Origin: Aquimarina amphilecti
GTDB taxonomy: Bacteria > Bacteroidota > Bacteroidia > Flavobacteriales > Flavobacteriaceae
NCBI RefSeq assembly: GCF_900109375.1
Contig: NZ_FOAB01000008.1
Coordinates: 34,520 to 98,519 of the forward strand
Direction of reading: 5' to 3'
DNA: 64,000 nt
The position numbers and the translations under genes were made by a program. The notes beneath the pieces are model-generated. The model worked only from the letters and a program-made list of their open reading frames with translations. It did no database searches and was not told the DNA's origin. Position 1 is the first letter of the stretch, and every line of letters starts with the position of its first letter. This document shows, piece after piece, positions 18,295 through 27,489 of this stretch.

Positions 18295-18933
18295 ATGTTC
18301 TCTGTATTTAGAAAAATATTCTCTAATCAAACTCGAAATACAAAAGAAGAAACTCAAGAAGATCTTATGAAAAAATTTCTTGTTGTAGGTCTTGGTAACA
18401 TAGGACCTAAGTATCATAATACCCGTCATAATATAGGTTTTAAAATTCTCGATGCTTTAGTAAAAGAAGAAAGTCTAACTTTTGAAACTGAAAAACTTGG
18501 AGACCTAACCACCTATAAGCACAAAGGGCGCACAGTTCTATTACTAAAACCAAACACTTATATGAATCTTAGCGGAAAAGCAGTTAGGTATTGGTTAACT
18601 AAAGAAAAAATTCCTGTTGAGAATCTTTTAATAATTACAGATGACATTAACCTTCCTTTTGGTACTATTAGAGTAAAAGCAAAAGGAAGCGCTGGCGGAC
18701 ACAATGGACTAAAAGATATAGAAGCTCAACTCAATACTTCAAAGTATTGTAGATTTAGGTTTGGTGTAGGAGCAGAATTTAACAAAGGAAGACAGGTAGA
18801 TTATGTATTAGGAGAATGGAATTCTGAAGAAGAAGCTGATATGCCTGAGCGATTAGACAAAGGGATTGCACTTATAAAATCGTTTGTTGGTGCTGGTTTA
18901 GCAAACACGATGAATACCTTTAACGGAAAATAA
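18295..18933 (+). CDS. pth: Peptidyl-tRNA hydrolase
   Basis: Releases peptides from prematurely dissociated peptidyl-tRNA. The core MKKFLVVGLGNIGPKYHNTRHNIGF carries the catalytic His of the TRHN motif, followed by LLKPNTYMNLSG, the ITDDINLPFG acid region and GSAGGHNGLKDIE. From the ATG at 18295 the protein has a 24-residue charged N-terminal extension (MFSVFRKIFSNQTRN...). The ATG at 18367 would give the canonical bacterial length of 188. The extension looks coding and has its own spacing from the rplY terminator, so the longer form is listed, with the shorter start fully plausible. Confidence 0.93.
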   Translation: MFSVFRKIFSNQTRNTKEETQEDLMKKFLVVGLGNIGPKYHNTRHNIGFKILDALVKEESLTFETEKLGDLTTYKHKGRTVLLLKPNTYMNLSGKAVRYWLTKEKIPVENLLIITDDINLPFGTIRVKAKGSAGGHNGLKDIEAQLNTSKYCRFRFGVGAEFNKGRQVDYVLGEWNSEEEADMPERLDKGIALIKSFVGAGLANTMNTFNGK

Positions 18934-19144
18934 ATAGTAGATCTCACAACATTTGCTTAATTTTATAGCTAATAATTCTTAATACTAAAACATTGTATTC
19001 AGAATTACATAAATGTTGATGAACCCTTTATGGTTTTAACTAAAATAATCTTCTTGAAACAGAATACACATACCAAATCGAAAACAATTACTGCGTACGA
19101 TTACGAATTCCGTCTTACTACAATAAACAAATAAAAAACAACGG

Positions 19145-20077
19145 ATGAAACGTTATACAGACGCTAACACATATAATAACCATGTGCCATCGGTTGTTAC
19201 TATTGGAACTTTTGATGGTGTACATATTGGCCATAAAAAAATTATTGAACGATTAGTAGAAGCTGCTAAACGTAATAATCTAGAATCTGTAATTCTAACC
19301 TTTTTCCCTCATCCAAGGATGGTTTTACAAAAGGACACAAGCATAAAGCTAATTAATACAATTGAAGAAAGAATACAGATTTTAGAAAAAACCGGATTAG
19401 ATAGTTTAGTAATTCATCCATTTACCAAAGAATTTTCTCGTTTATCAGCTAAAGAATATGTAGAAGAAATGTTAGTGGATAAACTAAACGTTCGTCACGT
19501 TATTATTGGCTATGATCATCGTTTTGGGCGCAATCGTAATTCTAACATTATCGACCTAGCTTCTTTTGGTATTCAGAATGATTTTACGGTAGAGGAAATC
19601 ACTAAACAAGATATCGACGATGTAGCGGTTAGTTCAACTAAAATTCGCGAAGCTTTACTCGAAGGAGATATCATGAAAGCAAATAAATACCTAGGGTATA
19701 ACTTTATGCTAACTGGTAAAATAATAAAAGGTAAAGAATTAGGACGTAAACTAGAATATCCTACAGCTAATCTTTACATAGAAGAGGACTACAAACTAAT
19801 TCCAAAAAAAGGAGTTTATGTTGTAAAATCTCATATCAACAACAAATTGTATTTTGGGATGATGAATATCGGTAATAACCCCACGGTAAATGGGCAGCAT
19901 CAAACAATCGAAACTCATTTCTTTGACGCTTCATTTAACCTATATGAAAAGAAAATACAAATCGAAATGCTTATTCGTATTAGAGATGAGAAAAAATTTG
20001 AATCCATCGAAGCATTAAAAAATGCCATGCAAGATGATGAAGATTTTTCTAGAGATTATATAAATTCTACGGTATGA
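19145..20077 (+). CDS. ribF: Bifunctional riboflavin kinase / FAD synthetase
   Basis: Phosphorylates riboflavin to FMN and adenylates FMN to FAD. The N-terminal nucleotidyltransferase domain has VVTIGTFDGVHIGHKKII (HxGH), IGYDHRFGRNR and the SSTKIREAL signature. The C-terminal flavokinase domain has GKELGRKLEYPTANL and the acidic ETHFFDASFNLYEKK segment. Length (310) is normal. Its stop overlaps the start of the HTTM gene by 4 bp (ATGA), implying translational coupling, a frequent flavobacterial arrangement. Confidence 0.97.
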   Translation: MKRYTDANTYNNHVPSVVTIGTFDGVHIGHKKIIERLVEAAKRNNLESVILTFFPHPRMVLQKDTSIKLINTIEERIQILEKTGLDSLVIHPFTKEFSRLSAKEYVEEMLVDKLNVRHVIIGYDHRFGRNRNSNIIDLASFGIQNDFTVEEITKQDIDDVAVSSTKIREALLEGDIMKANKYLGYNFMLTGKIIKGKELGRKLEYPTANLYIEEDYKLIPKKGVYVVKSHINNKLYFGMMNIGNNPTVNGQHQTIETHFFDASFNLYEKKIQIEMLIRIRDEKKFESIEALKNAMQDDEDFSRDYINSTV

Positions 20078-21393
20078 TCAATCGGTGGTTATTTACGCAA
20101 ATAGATAATAGTGCTTTAATAATTTTCAGAGTTTTTTTTGGGTTTTTAATCACTGCAGAATCTTTTGGAGCTATCCTTACTGGCTGGGTTAAAAGAACGC
20201 TTGTAGAACCTCAATTTACCTTTAATTTTATAGGATTAGATTTTCTGCAGCCACTTCCCGGGAACGGAATGTATTACTATTTTGCCCTTATGGGTATTTT
20301 CGGCATCTTCATCATGATTGGTTTTAAATACCGATGGAGTATGATTGCTTATACTATTCTATGGGCTGGTGTTTATTATATGCAAAAAGCTTCCTATAAT
20401 AATCATTACTATTTACTTTTATTATTGTGCATTCTTATGAGCACATTACCAGCAGGAAATTATTTTTCTTTAGATGTCAAAAAAAATCCCACACTTAAAC
20501 GAATTTCGATGCCTAGATGGTGCATCTTATTTATTATAATTCAGTTGTGGATTGTTTATACGTATGCATCCGTTGCTAAACTATATCCTGATTGGTTAGA
20601 CTTTAGTGTAGCTAGAAACTTAATGCTATCTAGAGCAGACTATCCTATTGTTGGAGAAGTATTACAACAAAAATGGGCTCATGTAGCTATTGCATATTTT
20701 GGGATTTTGTTTGATTTACTGATAATTCCTTTACTACTATGGCGAAAAACACGTCTAGCTGCCTTTATTATAAGTATCTTTTTTCACCTTTTCAACTCCG
20801 TTGTATTTCAAATTGGAATATTTCCATACTTATCATTGGCGTTTACTGTCTTTTTCTTTTCTAAAGAGCGTATTCATAGTCTTTTTATGCCTAAGAAAGA
20901 GTTTTATTCTGCAAACGAACTAATTCTTCCATCATACAGAAAATTATTAATTCCAATATTGTCAATTTGGTTTGTAATTCAACTTGCATTACCAATTCGT
21001 CATTGGTTTATTCCTGGTGATGTTTTATGGACAGAAGAAGGACATAAATTAAGCTGGAGAATGATGTTACGAGGCAGATCAGGGTACACTAATTTTTATA
21101 TCGAATTTAATGATAACGCCTGTAAGAGAGTTAAAATAGATAAAAATCAATATTTATCTAAAAAACAACGTCGTATTGTAAACACAAAACCAGACGCTAT
21201 CTGGCAGTTTGCTCAATTTCTAAAAAAAGAACACCAAAAAGAAGGAAGAGACATAGCAGTGTATGTAAAGAGTAGAGTTTCTGTAAATCGCAAAAAGTCT
21301 AGAGTACTTATAGACCCTGATGTTGACTTAACAACTGTAAAATGGAATTATTTTGCAACTAACCCTTGGGTTATTAAATATGATAAAGAATAG
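20074..21393 (+). CDS. HTTM-domain (vitamin K-dependent gamma-carboxylase-like) integral membrane protein
   Basis: A 439-residue protein. Residues about 10-310 hold several hydrophobic segments with the HTTM signature (IFRVFFGFLITAE, YYMQKASYNNHYYLLLLL, KLYPDWLDFS, LFHLFNSVVFQIGIFPYLSL). A soluble C-terminal tail includes LRGRSGYTNFY. HTTM proteins are distant relatives of vitamin K-dependent gamma-carboxylase, whose bacterial role is unsettled. The conserved Lys and His in KLYPDW and FHLFNS fit the family. It overlaps ribF by 4 bp and is 38 bp ahead of the TPR kinase. An epoxidation or carboxylation function is not proven here. Confidence 0.85.
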   Translation: MINRWLFTQIDNSALIIFRVFFGFLITAESFGAILTGWVKRTLVEPQFTFNFIGLDFLQPLPGNGMYYYFALMGIFGIFIMIGFKYRWSMIAYTILWAGVYYMQKASYNNHYYLLLLLCILMSTLPAGNYFSLDVKKNPTLKRISMPRWCILFIIIQLWIVYTYASVAKLYPDWLDFSVARNLMLSRADYPIVGEVLQQKWAHVAIAYFGILFDLLIIPLLLWRKTRLAAFIISIFFHLFNSVVFQIGIFPYLSLAFTVFFFSKERIHSLFMPKKEFYSANELILPSYRKLLIPILSIWFVIQLALPIRHWFIPGDVLWTEEGHKLSWRMMLRGRSGYTNFYIEFNDNACKRVKIDKNQYLSKKQRRIVNTKPDAIWQFAQFLKKEHQKEGRDIAVYVKSRVSVNRKKSRVLIDPDVDLTTVKWNYFATNPWVIKYDKE

Positions 21394-21431
21394 ATATTCC
21401 TAAATCGAAAGAATACATTCAATGTAGTATC

Positions 21432-23330
21432 ATGGATATTTTAATTAAGAAGTTTTTTATAGTAATCATACTAATTTCATTTTCTAGCAACGCCCAGGAA
21501 AAGAAAGATTGGTATTCTTCTTTTGGAAAAATCCCAAATACGGTAGACAAACATTATTATAAGGATCTGGAAAACTCAAAAAACCTTCTTGAAAAAGTAA
21601 AGTTTATTGACACTATTGCTGCGATTCATATTCAGGCAGGAAATACGGATTCCATATTATACTATGGAGAGCTTCTAATAAATGAACTTCTTATAGAAAA
21701 GGAAAACTTTTCTAACTATACTCTTTATTTATCAAAAGCTTACAACATTCTTGGTAAGGGCAAGCTGGAAAAAGGACTATTTGATGATGCTATGAAGCAT
21801 CATTTAGACGGTATTACTATTTCCTCTATTCCTGAAATGGATAGAATGCATTATACTCATCAATTAGGTTTAGGAACAGTCTACCTGCATCAAAAGGAAT
21901 ATGACACTGCTTTATCTGTATTTGAAAAATGTATAGAAAAAACTAAAGATAATGACCTGCTAGTTTTGGCAAAAAAATTATCCGCCGACGTATTCTTTTT
22001 CAAGAAAGATATTCCTAAGGCAAAATCTACATACCTTGAAGTTTTAGATGAATTAAAAGTCTATGAAAACAATAAAATTAGGCTAGAAACTCAATTAAAA
22101 TTAGGAAGAATTGATTTTTTTGAAAAAAACTTAGCTCATGCACTTGAGTATTTCAGATCCGTTAAAGATATCGCATTAGAAAGTAGATTTTATGATCTCT
22201 ACATAGATGCGGTTATAAGAATGGGGATAGTGTATTACAATCAAGGTCACGTTAAAGACGCAGAAATGATTCTATCGACTGCCTATGTAAATACTATGCA
22301 ATGGAATAAACTTGAGCTACAAAGAGATGTTATCATGGTACTTAAGGACATAAAAGTTGCAGATAAGGACTATGAAAATGCATATAATTTAATGACTCAA
22401 TATTTATCTATTTCCAACCAGATTCTTACAAATCAAAACAAGGCGATTGTAAAGGAGATGGAAGTTAAATATCAAACATTACAGAAAGAAAAAGAGATAC
22501 TATCTCTTAAAGAAGAGCAATTACTTAAGGAAAGTGAGATTGAACGACAGCGAACAATTAAAAAAGCATTTCTAATTGGTTTCTTGGCAGTATTACTTCC
22601 CGTAATAGCATTATTATTTGTTTACTTCCAAAAATTAAAGACGCAAATAGCATTAAATAAGTCTCAAGAACAAGTTAATTCTCAAAAAGTAGAAGGATTG
22701 ATGAAGGATCAAGAACTGAACTTGATCAACGCTACTATGGATGGACAAAACAAAGAACGAAAACGTCTAGCAAGAGAACTGCACGACAGTATTGGAGGAA
22801 ATCTAGCAAGTATAAAACTACAACTTTCTGCCGCAAGTGATAACGAAACCTTACAAACAAAAATTATTAAACAGGTTGATGAAACTTATCATCAAGTTCG
22901 TGATTTATCTCACAACTTGGCTTCCAAAAAATTTCAAAACAATGGTGTTTCCAAACTAATAAAGGAGTATGTAAATAACATCCAACAAGGGAGTAATCAA
23001 AAAATTTCTTTTAACCCCCATCCTGAAGAAAAAATTAATGAAATAGAGAGCCCTTTAAAAGAAGAACTATTTAAGATTGTTCAGGAACTATTAACCAATA
23101 CGCTTAAACACGCTAAAGCAGATCATATAGATATTTATTTAAATGAGTACCAAACTTCATTACAGCTTCTTTTTGAGGATAACGGAATTGGTTTTGACAC
23201 TGCCAAAATAAAAGATGGAATTGGTTTTAAGAATATTAGAAATCGATTAAGTCCTTTATCTGGTAAAATGATGATAGATTCCACAAAGAACAGAGGTACT
23301 GTAGTTAACATAGAGATTCCTGTATCATAA
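21432..23330 (+). CDS. TPR-containing sensor histidine kinase (HisKA_3 / LiaS-NarX type)
   Basis: A 632-residue protein with a signal peptide (to SSNAQ), a periplasmic TPR region (about 30-340), a coiled coil, one membrane helix (about 376-400), a HisKA_3 dimerisation domain with the phospho-acceptor His451 in RLARELHDSIGGNLASI, and a C-terminal HATPase_c domain (ELLTNTLKHAKA, DNGIGFD, GFKNIRNRL). This class normally pairs with a NarL/LuxR-type response regulator. None is adjacent, since the next gene is convergent, so the partner must be encoded elsewhere. It is probably co-transcribed with the HTTM gene. Confidence 0.92.
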   Translation: MDILIKKFFIVIILISFSSNAQEKKDWYSSFGKIPNTVDKHYYKDLENSKNLLEKVKFIDTIAAIHIQAGNTDSILYYGELLINELLIEKENFSNYTLYLSKAYNILGKGKLEKGLFDDAMKHHLDGITISSIPEMDRMHYTHQLGLGTVYLHQKEYDTALSVFEKCIEKTKDNDLLVLAKKLSADVFFFKKDIPKAKSTYLEVLDELKVYENNKIRLETQLKLGRIDFFEKNLAHALEYFRSVKDIALESRFYDLYIDAVIRMGIVYYNQGHVKDAEMILSTAYVNTMQWNKLELQRDVIMVLKDIKVADKDYENAYNLMTQYLSISNQILTNQNKAIVKEMEVKYQTLQKEKEILSLKEEQLLKESEIERQRTIKKAFLIGFLAVLLPVIALLFVYFQKLKTQIALNKSQEQVNSQKVEGLMKDQELNLINATMDGQNKERKRLARELHDSIGGNLASIKLQLSAASDNETLQTKIIKQVDETYHQVRDLSHNLASKKFQNNGVSKLIKEYVNNIQQGSNQKISFNPHPEEKINEIESPLKEELFKIVQELLTNTLKHAKADHIDIYLNEYQTSLQLLFEDNGIGFDTAKIKDGIGFKNIRNRLSPLSGKMMIDSTKNRGTVVNIEIPVS

Positions 23331-23355
23331 CACCTTGTTTCTTCAAAAAGTATAA

Positions 23356-23937
23356 TTATTCTCTTAACCAACTATCAGGGTCTAAATAAAACATCTTTCG
23401 ATTTCCTTGTACAGCTTCTGGATCTCTTAACCACCAATACGGAAATGGTGTGGTAATTGCATAATGTAAATGCGGAGGTTTTCCCGCAGCATTTCCTGTA
23501 TTACCAACTGTTCCTAATTTGGTTCCGGACGCTACTGGTTGAAACGGAAAAGCATCAACCTCATCAAGATGGGCATAATAATGAAACCTCCACTTGGGTC
23601 CAAGCATCATAACTGTCTTCCCTCCTTTGCCCCCTTCATAGGTATACAAAACGATACCATATGTCGATGAAATCACATCAGTACCTTTTTCCTTAAAAAT
23701 ATCAATGCCCTTATGTGTTACAGAACTTCCCCATGGATATGCCCAAAAAGAATGATCATCCCAATCCTTTGTCGTGGCACCTTTTACAGGAATCACCATT
23801 TGGTGTGGCAGTAAAAATCCTAAACCAATAATCAACAACGGTATCAATGTTAATTTTCGGGTTCTTTTATTTCTATATAAAGATCCCATAAAGATTAAGA
23901 GTGAAGCTAGAAAACGACGCGTAGTACTGGTGATCAT
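23356..23937 (-). CDS. M23-family metallopeptidase (LytM domain)
   Basis: A 193-residue protein with an N-terminal membrane segment (KLTLIPLLIIGLGFLLP) followed by a LytM domain. The Zn ligands are visible as HKGIDIF (HxxxD) and HLHY, with GNTGNAAGKPPHLHYA and YYAHLDEV. M23 enzymes cut peptidoglycan cross-bridges or peptide stems in the periplasm, and some members are regulatory. The gene is convergent with the histidine kinase, 25 bp apart. A shorter start at 23889 would keep the membrane segment and is possible. Confidence 0.9.
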   Translation of the reverse strand: MITSTTRRFLASLLIFMGSLYRNKRTRKLTLIPLLIIGLGFLLPHQMVIPVKGATTKDWDDHSFWAYPWGSSVTHKGIDIFKEKGTDVISSTYGIVLYTYEGGKGGKTVMMLGPKWRFHYYAHLDEVDAFPFQPVASGTKLGTVGNTGNAAGKPPHLHYAITTPFPYWWLRDPEAVQGNRKMFYLDPDSWLRE

Positions 23938-23986
23938 ATATTAAATATACGATATATACTCTTAGCCATTGAGTCAATTAAAACTA

Positions 23987-24020
23987 GAAAAAAACGAGGC
24001 TCCCTTTTCAGACAACCTCG
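23987..24020 (-). terminator. Terminator of the leader-peptide gene pair
   Basis: On the minus strand CGAGG pairs with CCTCG (extended by weaker pairs) and is followed by a seven-T run. It lies 13 bp after the decayed peptide gene and shares CGAGGTTGTCT with the terminator at 29953-29984. Confidence 0.6.
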
Positions 24021-24032
24021 ATAATCATTAAT

Positions 24033-24188
24033 TTACAACAAACAATTACCCATAAAACAGCGAACTGGACACCATTGATTAGTGGTATGTGAATTACCTC
24101 CTGCACACCAGTAGATATTCCCTTTTCCGTTAATTTGTTGTTATTCCGATTTGCTTAACGCTTTACCGAAATGTAAAATTAATTTTAC
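24033..24188 (-). pseudogene. Decayed double-glycine-leader peptide gene
   Basis: Translating the minus strand gives KLILHFGKALSKSE, then an in-frame TAA at 24141-24143, then QQINGKGNIYWCAGG and later NSHTTNQWCPVRCFMGNCLL with a stop at 24033. This aligns along its length with the intact peptide at 29998-30156 (same CxGGNS and CPVxCFMGNC pattern). The leader matches the peptide immediately upstream (GKALSKSE). The ATG that should open the leader is missing, and the TAA falls where the homologues have a Gln or Leu. It was once a second gene directly downstream of the 24190-24426 gene. Confidence 0.75.
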
Positions 24189-24189
24189 A

Positions 24190-24426
24190 TTAAACACAGC
24201 ACATTCCATTTTGCACACTACCTAAACAACGACCTCCTGGAAAAGGATCTCCCCATGCAGTACCATTTGCAGCAAATGAACACTCGCTACCATTTATGTA
24301 TTCTCCTCCTTCTAAAATATAATCTGAAGAACAACCGCACGCCACAAAACCTCCTCTTCCTCCGTGAATGTCTTTTTGTTCCGATTTGCTAAGTGCTTTC
24401 CCTAAGTTTAACAATGATTTTTTCAT
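24190..24426 (-). CDS. Double-glycine-leader, cysteine-rich bacteriocin-like peptide
   Basis: A 78-residue precursor. From the ATG at 24426 the leader MKKSLLNLGKALSKSEQKDI ends at HGG (Gly22-Gly23), a typical cleavage site for a C39 peptidase-containing ABC exporter. The 55-residue core contains six cysteines (30, 32, 49, 67, 76, 77) and many glycines. The leader is nearly identical to that of the gene at 29998-30156. A longer in-frame start at 24462 begins inside the conserved upstream box and is unlikely. No exporter or modification enzyme is encoded in the window. The role (bacteriocin, signal or other exported peptide) is inferred from the leader only. Confidence 0.75.
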   Translation of the reverse strand: MKKSLLNLGKALSKSEQKDIHGGRGGFVACGCSSDYILEGGEYINGSECSFAANGTAWGDPFPGGRCLGSVQNGMCCV

Positions 24427-24456
24427 AAGTAAATAATTTAAAATGATTAAGTCCTT

Positions 24457-24486
24457 GAACATTTTACGACACTCAAGGTTTGTGTC
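24457..24486 (-). promoter_or_regulatory. Conserved upstream box of leader-peptide genes, copy 1
   Basis: This 30-bp block matches 28 of 30 positions of the block at 30187-30216, upstream of the other intact peptide gene. The two share an identical 20-bp core (24467-24486). Within the core GACAC and GTGTC form a 5-bp dyad separated by nine bases. It ends about 30 bp before the ATG at 24426. It is likely a promoter/operator common to the peptide family. Confidence 0.6.
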
Positions 24487-24746
24487 AATACATTTATAAA
24501 ACCGATAGTTATTTCTGTATTTTCATTATTTCTAGTCTATAATAGCTGTGGATTCATAAAACTGCTTTAATCAAAGCATGTTTTCATATAAACCTTTGAT
24601 GAAACACATAAGAAAGATGACTTTGTTTTAAAAAAACCGACGCTTCTTTATTGCAAGAGACCTTACTCTCTTTAAAATATTAACGTGATCATATGTAGTA
24701 TCGAGTCTTTCAAAATGAACTTCATTTCTCCTAACTCTTCATACTT

Positions 24747-27482
24747 TTATGATTTGTTACCCATTTTTTTAAAAAAAATAAAAATAAAGAAGATAAAAAT
24801 TAGAAATCCCATGATATAATAAGGAACGAAGTTCTTTTCAAAAGCTTGATCAGTATCACCAATCAGCACAAAAGAAGCCCAATAATATGGGGACATCTCC
24901 GATAATGAATGTTCTTTCAGGTATTTTCGTTTAGCATTACTTAAGGCTTCTACTTTAGATGAAGAAGCATTTAAATCTTCATAAAAATATTTCATAATAT
25001 TAGAAGTAGAGGTATCATTAACATTCCATAAGGATGAAATAACGGTATTGGCCCCAGCATAAAAGAACCCTCTTGCTAAACTAAAGACACCCTCTCCTTT
25101 ATTAATTTTCCCAAGGTTAGTTTGGCATGCACTTAACACTACGAGATCTGAATTATTTTTATAGATATATAACTCATGAAGCTTAATAGTATCTTTAAAA
25201 AAGTAAATCTCAGGCTTTTCTCCAGAATTTGCATGAGTAGCCAAATGTATAATTTTAGCATCCTCACTCATTTTTAGAAACATTTCTTTACTTGCTTGTT
25301 CAAACAAATAGGTCTCTCCATTTAAAATAGTATTAATTGAAAAAACTTCTTCTTGTGTAGTACTTAACTCTGGAAGATTAGCATTTGAAAATTGAATTGG
25401 TGCAAATCCAACAAAATCAAGATTTGCTTTTCTTTCGGTTTTACTGTTATGTTCTAAAAAGGATGCAGAATATGTATAACTAATATCATTTTGCTCAATT
25501 AGATATTTCAATGATTCCGCACTTACATTAAAAGCTTCAAAAGGGATGTTTTGCATAGCAACATCTGGAATAAACACCAAATGTTTATTCTTAATCATTT
25601 TTTTAAAATGCTCTCCAGGAAAAAGTTGTTGATAGATAGCGTAAGAAACATCTTTAAAAGACATCAATTCTTTTTTCTTTTTTAAGGGCCTCGATATTAA
25701 CCTTCGATATTCATCTAAATTAACCAATAAATCATTGGCATTTTTTACTTTGAAACTGAATGTATTTTTAGAAGTGATTACGAGTCCAAAAACACTTTTC
25801 TCTTCAACATTTTGTTCATCGAGGGTGTATGAAATAATTACTGTATCCGAATCTAATTTTTCCTTTATTTGTGAAAGTGCAAACGGCTCTATTCTTAATT
25901 TTTTATCAAAGTATTTTGGATTTACCTTATAGAGGGAATCATTAAAAGCTTGATATGACTTTTTTAATTCGAACAAGGAATCTTTTTCTTTACTATAGAT
26001 ATCCTGATTTTGATTTATGTTATCCTCTAGACTTAAAATATTCTCTTTTAGCCGTAATCTTTTGTCCAATAATTCTTTTGGCAAGTCATATTGAATCGTA
26101 TTTTCTTTAACACCTTGTATTAGCAATAAACCCTTGTTTTTTTCCATAAAACGGAATATCGAAGCATTATCTCCTAAAAGATATGCTGCTCGTACTCCCA
26201 TGGTATAGGTATCAGAAACCTCTTTACGCCATAATAATTTTGTATTAATCTCGAAACTATTCTCTATAATTACAGTAACAAGTCGATCACTAATTGTTAC
26301 TGTATTGATTACTTGTTCTAGATACTTAAGATTTTTAGTTTTTTCGTATAAATCAAATAGAATTATTATTTTACTTCTTAACGCTCTAAAAACATTTCTT
26401 CTATCATCCGTGTCGAACAATTGTAGTTCAGATAGCGTGCGATTAGTTAGCTCGCCATTTAGTCCAAAACTCCAACTCAATGAATTTTTAATATTTTGAA
26501 GAGCTAATTTATAATTCCCTTGTTCTCTAAAATAGTTTGCAATATTTCTATAACTTTCAGCCTTTCTGTTTTCATTATTTTTATTAAATATCAAACTACG
26601 TTTCAGATAGAATAGCGCACTATCTTTTTGATAATCAAAATACAATTCCCCTAAATTCACATATGAATTAGAAATTACCGAAGAGTCTTTTTGTTCTATT
26701 CCTCTTTCCAAATTCCTAATATAATAATATTTGGATTTGCTAAAATCATTCAGGTACGCATTAGCATATAAATTTGCATAAGTAGCGTTTAATGAATAAA
26801 AGTTTTTTTGTGAAAGTAGTCTTTCGTTTAATTGTATTAAACTATCTGCGTTTTTTAATAATTCAACACCTTGTCTAGAGGATGTTTTGGTATCTAACTC
26901 ATCGCAAATAATCGTAGTATTGATATACAAAGATAAAAGACTTGACTCTAACGAACTTTTCTTACTTGAATCTGTTTCTAATAAGTAAATTCCTTTTTTG
27001 GAGTAATTTAAAGCTTTATATAATTCTCCTTTTCGTCTATAATATTTACCTAACTCTCCATATGATCTCGCTACTTTAATTCTTGTAATATTAGCTTCTA
27101 TCACATTATTAAAACACCAAACTCCCTTAGTAAATTCTCTATTCTTAAAATAAAATCTCCCTAAATTATAAAGTGCATTTTCATAAGAAGTACTTTTTTT
27201 TAATTGATCATTAAAATGACTTACCTCAATCTTCGCATACTTTATCGCTAGATCATATTTTTTTTTATTGTACCACTGTACAGAAAAAAAATGAGACATT
27301 TCTAGAATATGAGTAGTATCTTTTGTTACGCCCAAAAGATGATCACTCTCTATCTCCTCAATTATCTTTTTACTTTCTTTGAGCTTTACAAATTGTTTAT
27401 AATAATTTTGGCTACTTATAGGCAGAATATGCCCAATAAGTAGCCAAAAAAAGATTTTATATTTCTTAATCTTAATCTTCAA
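24747..27482 (-). CDS. Secreted/membrane-anchored TPR-CHAT protease
   Basis: A 911-residue protein. N-terminal signal-like segment (FFWLLIGHILPISS), TPR repeats (about 60-400), a helical linker, a C-terminal CHAT caspase-like domain (about 600-885) and one membrane helix at 888-907. Catalytic dyad candidates are His750 in HLATHANS and Cys786 in VLSACQTN. The following GEGVFSLARGFFYAGAN and SLWNVND are family hallmarks. Both dyad residues are present, so it is probably an active cysteine protease facing the periplasm. The start is a TTG 7 bp after the lipoprotein stop; no ATG lies before the hydrophobic segment, which suggests translational coupling. The substrate is unknown; the neighbouring lipoprotein is the first candidate. 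Confidence 0.9.
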   Translation of the reverse strand: MKIKIKKYKIFFWLLIGHILPISSQNYYKQFVKLKESKKIIEEIESDHLLGVTKDTTHILEMSHFFSVQWYNKKKYDLAIKYAKIEVSHFNDQLKKSTSYENALYNLGRFYFKNREFTKGVWCFNNVIEANITRIKVARSYGELGKYYRRKGELYKALNYSKKGIYLLETDSSKKSSLESSLLSLYINTTIICDELDTKTSSRQGVELLKNADSLIQLNERLLSQKNFYSLNATYANLYANAYLNDFSKSKYYYIRNLERGIEQKDSSVISNSYVNLGELYFDYQKDSALFYLKRSLIFNKNNENRKAESYRNIANYFREQGNYKLALQNIKNSLSWSFGLNGELTNRTLSELQLFDTDDRRNVFRALRSKIIILFDLYEKTKNLKYLEQVINTVTISDRLVTVIIENSFEINTKLLWRKEVSDTYTMGVRAAYLLGDNASIFRFMEKNKGLLLIQGVKENTIQYDLPKELLDKRLRLKENILSLEDNINQNQDIYSKEKDSLFELKKSYQAFNDSLYKVNPKYFDKKLRIEPFALSQIKEKLDSDTVIISYTLDEQNVEEKSVFGLVITSKNTFSFKVKNANDLLVNLDEYRRLISRPLKKKKELMSFKDVSYAIYQQLFPGEHFKKMIKNKHLVFIPDVAMQNIPFEAFNVSAESLKYLIEQNDISYTYSASFLEHNSKTERKANLDFVGFAPIQFSNANLPELSTTQEEVFSINTILNGETYLFEQASKEMFLKMSEDAKIIHLATHANSGEKPEIYFFKDTIKLHELYIYKNNSDLVVLSACQTNLGKINKGEGVFSLARGFFYAGANTVISSLWNVNDTSTSNIMKYFYEDLNASSSKVEALSNAKRKYLKEHSLSEMSPYYWASFVLIGDTDQAFEKNFVPYYIMGFLIFIFFIFIFFKKMGNKS

Positions 27483-27489
27483 TATTTAA

